Shown piece after piece: positions 1 to 8,193 of a DNA stretch of 16,432 nucleotides. Position 1 is the stretch's first letter, and every line of letters begins with the position of its first letter. Location of the stretch: NCBI GenBank assembly GCA_001003855.1, contig LCPX01000014.1, positions 2,069 through 18,500 on the forward strand, in the 5' to 3' direction. The translations under genes were made by a program, and so were the position numbers. The notes below the pieces were generated by a model. That model had not been told where the DNA came from. It was given only the letters and a program-made list of their open reading frames with translations, and made no database searches. This DNA comes from Candidatus Moranbacteria bacterium GW2011_GWE1_49_15 (GTDB lineage Bacteria; Patescibacteriota; Minisyncoccia; Moranbacterales; GWC2-37-73).

Positions 1-75
1 AATACTCTTAATTTTAAACTCATTTTTGAACTTCTGAGGCTTTCGATAAATTAATCGAAGCGTACGGAAGAGCAA

Positions 76-3000
76 ATGAGGGCTGTTTTTATGCTCAAAG
101 AGAAAAAAGTCCTGAAAATCAGGGATTCGTATGGTTCCACCTCGTCGCTTTCCAAGAGGAAATTCTTCAGAAAGCATCTCATGGTCTCATTGCCCAATCT
201 TATCGAAGGCCAGATCGATTCGTATAATTGGGTTTTGGAGAAAGGTCTTAAGGAGCTTTTTGACGAAGTGAATCCCATCGGGGATTTTACCGGAAAGGAT
301 TTGGAATTGTCCTTCGTCGATTATTATCTGGACGAACCCAAATACGACGAGCTTACAGCCAAGAGCAAGAACATCTCCTACGAGGCCCCGCTTCGCGCTA
401 AAGCCAGGCTTATCAACAAGAAGACCGGAGAGGTCAAGGAGCAGGAGATATACCTCGGAGATTTCCCGGTCATGACGGACAGGGGAACTTTCGTGATCAA
501 CGGAGTGGAAAGGGTCGTGGTCAGCCAGCTCATCAGGAGCTCGGGTGTGTTCTTCACAATGGAATACCAGAAAGGAAAGAAACTTTTCGGATCGAAGCTC
601 ATCCCTAACAGGGGAGCTTGGCTCGAAATAGACACGGATCTCGCCGGCGTTATCAATGTCAGGATCGACCGCAAAAGGAAGATCCCGGTAACGGCGCTTC
701 TTCGCGCTTTCGGAATGAGCTCGGATGAACAGATCATCCAGACCTTCGCGGATATCGACAACGGTGAAGTCAATTATATCGAAACGACCATCGCCAAGGA
801 CATCACCAAAAGCCAGGGAGAAGGATACAAGGAAATATATAAGAGGATCAGACCGGGGGACTTGGCTACCGAAGAGAACGCCAAGCAGTTGATCGACTCG
901 ATGTTCTTCAATTTCGAGAAATATGATTTCGGCAGCGTCGGAAGATACCGCATGAACCAGAGGCTTGCTGTCGAAAGGGAGGACAATGAGGAAAACAGGA
1001 TCCTCCGTTTGGACGATCTTATTTTGGTCATTCGGGAAATCATCAGACTCAACAACACGCCTAACGCTTTGCCTGACGACATCGACCACCTCGGAAACAG
1101 GAGGGTTAGAGGAGTGGGCGAGCTCGTGCAAAACAAGCTCCGCGTCGGTATGGCCAGGATGAGCCGCAACATCAAAGACAGGATGAGTACTTGCGACGTG
1201 GCGACCGTGCTTCCGGGGCAACTGGTTAATTCCAGACCGGTGGCGGCCGCTATCAAAGAGTTCTTCTCATCTTCGCAGCTTTCACAGTTCATGGACCAGG
1301 TCAATCCTTTGGCCGAGCTTGAGCACAAAAGAAGGCTTTCAGCCATGGGACCGGGAGGACTCACGAGGGAAAGAGCCGGATTCGAAGTCCGCGACGTCCA
1401 TTATTCCCATTACGGAAGGATTTGTCCGATCGAGACTCCTGAAGGACCGAACATCGGTCTGGTGGGACACATGGCCACTTACGCCAGGATCAACGAATTC
1501 GGATTTTTGGAGACCCCTTACATCAAGGTCATGCAGGAAATCGGGCCGAAAGCCGAACTGCTCGTCGGCAGGATTTTGAATGAGGAAATCGCCGGAGGAA
1601 AAGTCGGAGAGAAAATCTCTGAGGAATTGGCCAAGAAGATCGCCAAGGAAAAGAAGGAGAACGTGAAAGTAAAACCATACATAGTTGATCAGATAGATTA
1701 TATAAACGCTACGGTGGAAGACAGGATGGTCATCGCCCACGCGACGATCGAGCTTGACGACGAAAGGAATATTTTGGAGGAATTCGTCGAAGCCAGGATC
1801 CAGGGACATCCCGGAATGATCGAAGCCGCCAAGCTTGATTACCTCGACGTGTCCGCCAAGCAGTGCATCTCGGTCGCGACCTCGCTCATCCCTTTCATCG
1901 AGCACGACGACGCCAACCGCGCCTTGATGGGATCGAACATGCAACGCCAAGCCGTGCCTTGCATCGTTCCACAGTCCCCTATCGTGGGAACTGGAATCGA
2001 AGACAAAGCCGCCGGAGACAGCGGCCAGGTGGTTTTGGCTATGAATGACGGAGAGGTCATCGAAGTCGACGCCGCCCATGTCGTGGTTAAAGAAAAAGCG
2101 CCGGCCGGAGCCAAGAAGGATTATTTCAAGAGGACATACAACCTGTTATCTTTCCAGAAATCCAACGCCTTCACTTCCATGAGCCAGTCTCCGAGAGTGG
2201 AGAAGGGGCAGATGGTGAAGAAAGGACAGCTTCTGGCCGACGGAGCCGCAACGGACAACGGAGAATTGGCGCTCGGACAGAACGCCGTCGTAGCTTTCGT
2301 TTCTTGGAGCGGATACAACTTCGAGGATGCTATCATCCTTTCCGAAAGGCTTTTGCAAGAAGACAGATACAGCTCGATACATATCGAAGATTTTTCAATA
2401 GACGTGCGCGACACCAAACTTGGGCCGGAGGTCGTGACCCGCGATATCCCGAACATCGGAGAAGAGAGGCTGAAGAACTTGGATGAGACCGGAATCATCA
2501 GGATCGGAGCGGAAGTTTTTTCCGGAGACATCCTGGTCGGTAAGATCACTCCTAAGGGAGAGGGAGACCTTACTCCGGAAGAGAGGCTTCTCAGGGCCAT
2601 CTTCGGAGAAAAATCCAAGGACGTGAAGGATTCCTCGCTCTACCTTCCTCACGGAGAGAAAGGAAAGATCGTGGATATCAAGATCCTTTCCCGCGAGCAG
2701 GGAGACAAGCTTCCTACCGGAGTCATCAAGCAGATCCAGGTTTCCATCGCCCAGCTCAGGAAGGTCTCCGTCGGAGACAAACTTGCCGGTCGTCACGGAA
2801 ACAAAGGTGTTATCTCAAGGATCGCACCGGTCGAAGACATGCCATACCTTCCGGACGGAACTCCGGTTGACGTGATCTTGAACCCGCTCGGAGTCGTCAG
2901 CCGTATGAACATCGGACAGATTTTGGAAACCCACCTCGGATGGGCGGCGCTGAAATTGGGATACAAGGCCGCTACCCCGGCTTTGGACGGAGTTACCGAA

Positions 3001-3513
3001 GAGGATATCAAAGCCGAACTCAAAAAGGCCGGATATTCGGAGAGCGGAAAGACGAAACTTATAGACGGAAGGACCGGAGAATATTTCGATAACGAGGTGA
3101 CGGTCGGAGTCATGTACGTGATGAAACTGAACCACTTGGTTGAAGACAAGATACATATGCGCTCGATTGGACCGTACTCATTGATTACCCAGCAGCCTCT
3201 CGGAGGAAAAGCGCAGTTCGGAGGACAGAGGTTCGGAGAAATGGAAGTGTGGGCGCTCGAAGGATACGGAGCGGCTTACACCTTGCAGGAAATGCTCACG
3301 ATCAAATCCGACGACGTTTTGGGAAGATCGAAAGCGTACGAATCCATCATTAAGGGAGAACCTATTAAGAGCCCGAATATCCCCGCATCGTTCCATGTGC
3401 TTGTTAACGAACTCAAAGGTTTGTGTTTGGATGTGGAATTGGTTGGATCGCAGGCGATAGAAGAAGAGGAGGACGAAGAGCCTGGAGCCGTGATAGATAT
3501 AGACCAACTATAG
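76..3513 (+). CDS. rpoB: DNA-directed RNA polymerase subunit beta
   Basis: This is the beta subunit of RNA polymerase, which with beta-prime forms the catalytic cleft and carries the rifampicin pocket. The 1145-residue protein is collinear with the family. The protrusion motif FVINGVERVVVSQLIRSSG is near the N-terminus. The rifampicin region spans residues 396-425 with D407, H417 and S422 (E. coli D516, H526, S531). NMQRQAVP follows, and GDKLAGRHGNKG carries the active-site lysines K902 and K910. The C-terminal GGKAQFGGQRFGEMEVWALE clamp contact with beta-prime is intact. The large E. coli dispensable regions are absent, and the tail is acidic. The start is uncertain: ATG at 76 has GGAAGAG only 3 nt upstream, while ATG at 91 has GAGGG at a better 8 nt spacing. 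The gene lies 51 nt before rpoC on the same strand. It ends with TAG. Confidence 0.98.
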   Translation: MRAVFMLKEKKVLKIRDSYGSTSSLSKRKFFRKHLMVSLPNLIEGQIDSYNWVLEKGLKELFDEVNPIGDFTGKDLELSFVDYYLDEPKYDELTAKSKNISYEAPLRAKARLINKKTGEVKEQEIYLGDFPVMTDRGTFVINGVERVVVSQLIRSSGVFFTMEYQKGKKLFGSKLIPNRGAWLEIDTDLAGVINVRIDRKRKIPVTALLRAFGMSSDEQIIQTFADIDNGEVNYIETTIAKDITKSQGEGYKEIYKRIRPGDLATEENAKQLIDSMFFNFEKYDFGSVGRYRMNQRLAVEREDNEENRILRLDDLILVIREIIRLNNTPNALPDDIDHLGNRRVRGVGELVQNKLRVGMARMSRNIKDRMSTCDVATVLPGQLVNSRPVAAAIKEFFSSSQLSQFMDQVNPLAELEHKRRLSAMGPGGLTRERAGFEVRDVHYSHYGRICPIETPEGPNIGLVGHMATYARINEFGFLETPYIKVMQEIGPKAELLVGRILNEEIAGGKVGEKISEELAKKIAKEKKENVKVKPYIVDQIDYINATVEDRMVIAHATIELDDERNILEEFVEARIQGHPGMIEAAKLDYLDVSAKQCISVATSLIPFIEHDDANRALMGSNMQRQAVPCIVPQSPIVGTGIEDKAAGDSGQVVLAMNDGEVIEVDAAHVVVKEKAPAGAKKDYFKRTYNLLSFQKSNAFTSMSQSPRVEKGQMVKKGQLLADGAATDNGELALGQNAVVAFVSWSGYNFEDAIILSERLLQEDRYSSIHIEDFSIDVRDTKLGPEVVTRDIPNIGEERLKNLDETGIIRIGAEVFSGDILVGKITPKGEGDLTPEERLLRAIFGEKSKDVKDSSLYLPHGEKGKIVDIKILSREQGDKLPTGVIKQIQVSIAQLRKVSVGDKLAGRHGNKGVISRIAPVEDMPYLPDGTPVDVILNPLGVVSRMNIGQILETHLGWAALKLGYKAATPALDGVTEEDIKAELKKAGYSESGKTKLIDGRTGEYFDNEVTVGVMYVMKLNHLVEDKIHMRSIGPYSLITQQPLGGKAQFGGQRFGEMEVWALEGYGAAYTLQEMLTIKSDDVLGRSKAYESIIKGEPIKSPNIPASFHVLVNELKGLCLDVELVGSQAIEEEEDEEPGAVIDIDQL

Positions 3514-3564
3514 CCAACCCGATCATCTAATTACTTTATAAAAAATCTTAAGTCTAACAACATT

Positions 3565-6500
3565 ATGGAAAATATCACCAAAGTAAGTGATTTCAGTAGT
3601 GTGAAGCTCAAGCTGGCGAGCCCAGAGGAGATCATGAACTGGTCGCACGGGGAAATCACCAAGCCGGAAACCATCAATTATAGGACGCAGAGATACGAGA
3701 AGGACGGTCTTTTCTGCGAGAAGATCTTCGGGCCTTCGAAGGATTGGGAATGCTATTGCGGGAAATACAAGAGGATCAGATACAAGGGGATAGTCTGCGA
3801 CAAATGCGGAGTGGAAGTCACCCGCTCGATCGTCAGGCGCGAAAGGATGGGCCACATCAAGCTGGCCGTCCCGGTTTCCCATATCTGGTTTCTGCGCGGA
3901 GTCCCTTCCAGGATCGGCCTAGCATTGGGAATATCGCTGATGGAGCTTGAAAAAGTAGTGTACTTCTCTTCATACATAGTGAAGGACGTCAACGAGGAAG
4001 CCCGTGAGTCGGTGCTTGCCCAATTGGAGCAGGAATACAAGACGAAGCAGAAGGAAGTCAAAGCTTCCAAGGCGGACAGCAAGGATGCCGAGAAAGCCCT
4101 GGAGGAGCTCAAGGAGCAGTTCAGGGGGATCAAAGATGATCTCAAGAGCCTGCATCCTATGCAGATCCTTTCCGAGTTGGAATATTTCAACCTCTCGATG
4201 AGATTCGGGCAGGTTTTCACCGCGGGAATCGGAGCGGAGGCGGTAAGGTCCATTCTTGAAAGGATGGATGTCGACAAGACGATCAAGGAATTGAAAAAGG
4301 AGATAGACGATGAAGACGTCACCGATAAGAAGAAGGTCCTCAAAAGGATGAAGTTGTTCCAGGGATTCAAAAAATCCGGACTCCATCTTGAATGGATGCT
4401 TCCGACCGCTATCCCGGTCATCCCGCCTGATCTTCGCCCGATGGTAGCTTTGGACGGAGGACGTTTCGCGACTTCCGATCTGAACGACCTTTACAGAAGG
4501 ATCATCAACAGGAACAACCGTTTGAAAAAACTGATGGACCTTGGAGCCCCTGAGGTTATCACCAGGAATGAAAAAAGGATGCTGCAGGAAGCGGTGGACG
4601 CCCTTTTCGACAACAGCGCCAGAAAGGGACAGGCCAGCGTTGCGGCTTCAACAGGACAAAGAAGGGCCTTGCGCTCATTGGCCGACGCTCTCAAGGGAAA
4701 GCAGGGAAGATTCAGGCAGAACCTTCTCGGAAAACGCGTGGATTACTCCGGACGAAGCGTTATCGTAGTCGGTCCGCAGCTCAAGCTCCACCAAGCCGGA
4801 CTTCCTAAGAAGATGGCCTTGGAACTTTTCAAGCCTTTTATCATCAACAAGCTCATAGAGAAAGAATTCGCGCATAACGTGAGGACCGCCGGAAGGATGG
4901 TTGACGCCGAGGCTGAAGAGGCGTATGTGATCTTGGACGAAATCATCGAGCACCACTACGTGCTTTTGAACCGCGCACCAACGCTCCATAGGCTTTCGAT
5001 CCAGGCCTTCCAGCCTGTACTGATCGAAGGGAAAGCCATCCAGGTGCATCCCATGGTTTGTGCCGCTTTCAATGCCGACTTCGACGGAGACCAGATGGCT
5101 GTGCACGTTCCGCTTACGGAAAAAGCAAGACACGAGAGCCAGAACTTGATGCTTTCAGCCAAGAACCTTCTGAAGCCTGCTTCCGGAGAACCTATCGCGG
5201 TTCCTTCGAAGGATATCGTGTTGGGAGTTTACTATATAACCCATACCAAGAACGGCGTGAAAGGGGAAGGTAAGATATTTTCTTCCGCGGACGAAGCCAT
5301 CTTGGCTTACCAGAGCAACGCTGTCGCCATAAACGCCAAGGTCAAATTGGACTATGAAGGATCGGTAATCGAGACTTCGGTCGGAAGGATTATTCTCAAC
5401 GACATCCTTCCCGAGGAGCTGCGTTTCATCAACGAGGAGCTTACCGCCAAGGACATCAAGGTTTTGGTGGCTAAATATCTCGCGCTCAAGGGACAGGAAG
5501 AAACGGCCAAATTCATAGATAGGATCAAGAAACTCGGATTCGATATGGCGACCAGGTCCGGAATCAGTTGGGGAATGGACGACCTTAAGGTGCCCGCCGA
5601 GAAGAAGGCGTTCATCGAAAAGGCCGAAGCCGACGTTGAGACCGTCAATTCCCAATACAACATGGGACTTCTCACCAACGAGGAAAGGAAGGCCCGCGTT
5701 ATCGAGGTTTGGAACAGGGCCAAGAACGCTATCGCCGACACAGTGAAGGCTTCGTTGGACAAGGAAGGACCTGTTTACACCATGGTCCATTCCAAAGCCA
5801 GAGGTTCCGAATCCGTAGTGGTGCAGATGATGGGTATGAAAGGTTTAGTGGCCGGTCCTACCGGAGAAACCATCGAGCTTCCCGTCAAAAGCTCCTTCAA
5901 AGAAGGATTCAACGTGTTGGAATACTTCATTTCGACCCATGGAGCCCGAAAAGGTATGGCTGACACCGCCCTTCGAACGGCGACTGCCGGATATCTTACC
6001 CGAAGGCTGGTGGACGTTTCGCAAGATATCATAGTCCGCGAGGATGATTGTCAGGACAAGGAGGGGTCGTTCCTCTACAGGTCCGATTCCGACAGGATAG
6101 GCCTCTCTTTCGCCCCAAGGGTGGAGGGAAGATATGTGGCCGAGAACGTGGCCGATCCCAAGACTGGAGAAATTATCATCAAGAAAGGGACTTTGGTTGA
6201 GAAAGCCGTAGCCAAGAAGATCGACGAGTCCGGAGTTCCGCAGGTGAAAATAAGAAGCGTCGTGACCTGCAAGACCAAGCGGGGAATCTGCAAGAAATGC
6301 TACGGAGTGGACCTCGGCAGATCGGAAATCGTCCAGACTGGACAGGCGGTGGGAATCGTGGCTGCCCAAGCCATCGGTGAACCTGGAACCCAGCTGACGA
6401 TGCGTACCTTCCATATCGGAGGTGTCGCGGGATCCGACATCACCCAGGGTCTTCCTCGTGTCGAGGAAATCTTCGAAGCCCGTCCTCCGAAGGGAGAAGC

Positions 6501-7152
6501 GGTCATCATCGAAGTCGATGGAAAGGTTGTCGACATAATCGATGAAAACAAGAAGACTATAACTGTCAAGATAGAGGTCCAGAACAAAGCCAAGGATATC
6601 AAGGAATACCAGGTGCCTTCCGAAACGACTTTGATAGTTGAGAAAGGACAGCTCATCGGCAAAGGAACGGCCTTGAACGAAGGACATATCGACCTTAAGA
6701 AGCTCTACGAAACGATGGGCAAGGAAGAGGTGCAGAGATACATCGTCCGCGAGATCCAGGAGATCTATGCCTCTCAGGGAGAAGGGATCAGTGATAAGCA
6801 TATCGAAGTCATCGTCCGCCAGATGTTCTCTAGGATGAAAATCGTAGAGGCGGGAGACACCGATCTTATCCCGGGAGATGTCGTCGAGAAGGATCAGTTC
6901 AACGAGGCGAATGAAGAAGCGCTCGCCGGAAAGGGAGAGGCCGCTATCGGAGAAGAATTGATCATGGGAATCACCAAGGTCGCCCTGTCTACCGAATCCT
7001 TCCTCTCGGCCGCATCCTTCCAGGAAACCGCCCGCGTTCTGATCAACGCCGCGGTTACCGGAAAAGATGACAAGCTCAGGGGGCTCAAGGAAAACGTGAT
7101 TATCGGACGCCTCATTCCTGCGGGAACAGGTTACCGCGAAATCGGAAAATAG
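3565..7152 (+). CDS. rpoC: DNA-directed RNA polymerase subunit beta-prime
   Basis: This is the beta-prime subunit, which holds the catalytic magnesium, clamp, bridge helix and trigger loop. The 1195 residues are close to the Bacillus form and lack the long trigger-loop insert of gamma-proteobacteria. The N-terminal zinc ribbon uses C63, C65, C78 and C81. The catalytic NADFDGDQM motif is at residues 503-511 with D505, D507 and D509. The trigger-loop region GARKGMADTALRTATAGYL and following LTRRLVDVSQD are intact. The second zinc site uses C829, C902, C909 and C912. The QAIGEPGTQLTMRTFHIGG segment is near the C-terminal third. It follows rpoB after 51 nt, probably in the same transcript, and the strong terminator at 7199-7234 closes the unit. 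I see no Shine-Dalgarno before ATG 3565; the leader is A/T-rich. It ends with TAG. Confidence 0.98.
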   Translation: MENITKVSDFSSVKLKLASPEEIMNWSHGEITKPETINYRTQRYEKDGLFCEKIFGPSKDWECYCGKYKRIRYKGIVCDKCGVEVTRSIVRRERMGHIKLAVPVSHIWFLRGVPSRIGLALGISLMELEKVVYFSSYIVKDVNEEARESVLAQLEQEYKTKQKEVKASKADSKDAEKALEELKEQFRGIKDDLKSLHPMQILSELEYFNLSMRFGQVFTAGIGAEAVRSILERMDVDKTIKELKKEIDDEDVTDKKKVLKRMKLFQGFKKSGLHLEWMLPTAIPVIPPDLRPMVALDGGRFATSDLNDLYRRIINRNNRLKKLMDLGAPEVITRNEKRMLQEAVDALFDNSARKGQASVAASTGQRRALRSLADALKGKQGRFRQNLLGKRVDYSGRSVIVVGPQLKLHQAGLPKKMALELFKPFIINKLIEKEFAHNVRTAGRMVDAEAEEAYVILDEIIEHHYVLLNRAPTLHRLSIQAFQPVLIEGKAIQVHPMVCAAFNADFDGDQMAVHVPLTEKARHESQNLMLSAKNLLKPASGEPIAVPSKDIVLGVYYITHTKNGVKGEGKIFSSADEAILAYQSNAVAINAKVKLDYEGSVIETSVGRIILNDILPEELRFINEELTAKDIKVLVAKYLALKGQEETAKFIDRIKKLGFDMATRSGISWGMDDLKVPAEKKAFIEKAEADVETVNSQYNMGLLTNEERKARVIEVWNRAKNAIADTVKASLDKEGPVYTMVHSKARGSESVVVQMMGMKGLVAGPTGETIELPVKSSFKEGFNVLEYFISTHGARKGMADTALRTATAGYLTRRLVDVSQDIIVREDDCQDKEGSFLYRSDSDRIGLSFAPRVEGRYVAENVADPKTGEIIIKKGTLVEKAVAKKIDESGVPQVKIRSVVTCKTKRGICKKCYGVDLGRSEIVQTGQAVGIVAAQAIGEPGTQLTMRTFHIGGVAGSDITQGLPRVEEIFEARPPKGEAVIIEVDGKVVDIIDENKKTITVKIEVQNKAKDIKEYQVPSETTLIVEKGQLIGKGTALNEGHIDLKKLYETMGKEEVQRYIVREIQEIYASQGEGISDKHIEVIVRQMFSRMKIVEAGDTDLIPGDVVEKDQFNEANEEALAGKGEAAIGEELIMGITKVALSTESFLSAASFQETARVLINAAVTGKDDKLRGLKENVIIGRLIPAGTGYREIGK

Positions 7153-7198
7153 TTTTCAATAGGCGCCGAACCTTCAATCGGCTAGGGGAATCAACTTC

Positions 7199-7234
7199 AA
7201 AAAAAACGCTCCGCTCAGGCGGGGCGTTTTTTTT
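7199..7234 (+). terminator. Intrinsic terminator after rpoC
   Basis: An 8-bp stem, CGCTCCGC (7207-7214) with GCGGGGCG (7219-7226), has one G-T wobble and a TCAG tetraloop. Eight T follow (7227-7234) and eight A precede (7199-7206), so it could work in both directions. It lies 46 nt after the rpoC stop and separates the polymerase genes from the lexA promoter. Confidence 0.93.
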
Positions 7235-7252
7235 GCGCACGGTGTGGATAAC

Positions 7253-7292
7253 TGATAGTTGCAGTGATAAAGTATCAGTGATAGAATATCAC
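7253..7292 (+). promoter_or_regulatory. Putative operator: paired TGATA-N3-TATCA palindromes before lexA
   Basis: Two perfect inverted repeats adjoin: TGATA-AAG-TATCA (7265-7277) and GTGATA-GAA-TATCAC (7278-7292). Their centres are 14 bp apart. A further TGATA half-site lies at 7253-7257. The second palindrome covers the predicted -10, the first fills the -35/-10 spacer, and the half-site abuts the -35. That geometry would block polymerase binding. Autoregulation by the LexA-like product downstream is inference, based on how LexA genes usually behave. Confidence 0.72.
7259..7287 (+). promoter_or_regulatory. Predicted lexA promoter
   Basis: The -35 TTGCAG (7259-7264), a 17-nt spacer and the -10 TAGAAT (7282-7287) preceded by TGA give an extended -10 promoter. 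The predicted start is near 7294, leaving a leader of about 105 nt. It overlaps the paired palindromes. The -35 matches consensus weakly. Confidence 0.55.
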
Positions 7293-7398
7293 CAAGGAGC
7301 GCGGGGGTGTTCCGAAATAATAATTAAAAAACAAAAAATATAGCAAAATCATCAGACGGTGTCTTAAGCGGCTCTAAAGGTTTAAAAAGAATAAAAAT

Positions 7399-8061
7399 AT
7401 GAAGCTTACTTCCAAACAAAGGAACATCCTGGAATCCATCCGGGATTTCACGGACAATAGGAGGGAGAATCCCACCAGCTATCGCCTGCATAAACACCTT
7501 TCTTCCATGGGGGTGGAGGAGAGTCTGAAGTCGATCATGCAGGTCATAGAGGCGCTGGAAAAGAAGGAGCTCATCAGGAGGGACGGTGAAAAAAGGATAT
7601 ATCTCGTGGAAAACGAGAACTATGCCGATCTCCAGAGCGTTTTCTCTGTGCCCTTGTATGGGCTGGCATCTTGCGGAGAAGCCTTGGCCTATGCCGACGG
7701 AGGCGTGGCGGATGATTTTTTACAGATCTCCAAGAGTCTTTTCTATAAGTCCGATCCCAAGAGACTCTTCGCGGTGAAGGCGTTGGGAGACTCGATGAAC
7801 AAGGTCGGAATCAATGACGGAGACTACGTGATTTTTGAAAAATCAGAAGGAACCGAGGATTTCAATGGGAAAGCGGTAGTGGCGGTCATCAACGGCATGG
7901 CCACTATCAAGAGGTTCAAGAAACTCGGGGACGGGGTCATCGGCCTGTTTCCGGAATCCACCAACAAGACACATCATCCGATCTATATATCCGAAAACGA
8001 TTCGATATTGATTGCCGGAGTTTTCAAGAAGGTCTTGCCGGTGGCGTTCGTGAGCATCTAA
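7399..8061 (+). CDS. lexA: LexA-like SOS repressor, S24 self-cleaving peptidase
   Basis: A 220-residue protein with LexA architecture and usual LexA length. Residues 1-70 resemble the LexA winged helix-turn-helix (starting LTSKQRNILESIRDF, wing near LIRRDGEKRIYLV). Residues 84-220 are an S24 latent peptidase domain. The expected self-cleavage bond is C92-G93, in LASCGEA. The catalytic serine is S132 (GDSM) and the lysine K171 (ATIKRF). Family knowledge says RecA filaments trigger such cleavage and derepress DNA-repair genes; recA lies 3.5 kb downstream. The recognition region (about residues 26-45) differs from well-known LexA proteins, in keeping with an unusual operator. ATG 7399 is preceded by an A-rich stretch, with only a distant AAAGG. 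It might instead be a general S24 repressor, but the HTH type and size favour LexA. It ends with TAA. Confidence 0.83.
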   Translation: MKLTSKQRNILESIRDFTDNRRENPTSYRLHKHLSSMGVEESLKSIMQVIEALEKKELIRRDGEKRIYLVENENYADLQSVFSVPLYGLASCGEALAYADGGVADDFLQISKSLFYKSDPKRLFAVKALGDSMNKVGINDGDYVIFEKSEGTEDFNGKAVVAVINGMATIKRFKKLGDGVIGLFPESTNKTHHPIYISENDSILIAGVFKKVLPVAFVSI

Positions 8062-8093
8062 AAAAGCCCTCGATTGGGCGAAAAACAAAAAAT

Positions 8094-8189
8094 ATGGAAG
8101 CGGAAAAAGTGGCGCAGGAATTGTTCCTTATCTGGCTCGAGGGCAATTCCCGCGAATATGGCGACAAGGATACATTTGTGGTAGAATAG
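8094..8189 (+). CDS. Possible small ORF, 31 codons, between lexA and ftsK
   Basis: ATG at 8094 opens 31 codons ending in TAG at 8187-8189, four bases before the ftsK start. The product begins MEAEKVAQELFLIWLEG and is amphipathic then polar; I recognise no family. Its start is preceded by a 15-base A-rich string (8081-8095) that occurs identically at 7327-7341 in the lexA leader. The stop codon overlaps the predicted ftsK -10. It could be a real small protein, a translated leader, or chance. No Shine-Dalgarno is visible. Confidence 0.33.
   Translation: MEAEKVAQELFLIWLEGNSREYGDKDTFVVE
8179..8187 (+). promoter_or_regulatory. Predicted extended -10 promoter placing ftsK on a leaderless mRNA
   Basis: TGG followed by TAGAAT (8182-8187) forms an extended -10. 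The ftsK ATG starts at 8194, seven bases after its last base, where transcription would be expected to begin. The -35 region is poor (TGGCGA at 17-nt spacing). A leaderless ftsK message is inferred. Confidence 0.45.
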
Positions 8190-8193
8190 GTCT

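Noticed and set aside
42..59. Inverted repeat TTCGAT-N6-ATCGAA before rpoB
   Set aside because: A short A/T-rich stem with no T-run. Only 75 bases of upstream sequence are available, so no role can be assigned.
187..1221. Long minus-strand ORF of 344 codons inside rpoB, with similar antisense frames in rpoC and ftsK
   Set aside because: These are shadows of strongly conserved coding sequence. Their translations are rich in His, Asp and Ser or Leu with no family pattern, and no promoter or start signal precedes them.
8060..8079. Small hairpin GCCC-N6-GGGC after lexA with an A-run, terminator-like on the minus strand
   Set aside because: The stem is only 4 bp and there is no minus-strand gene to end. 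On plus no T-run follows.
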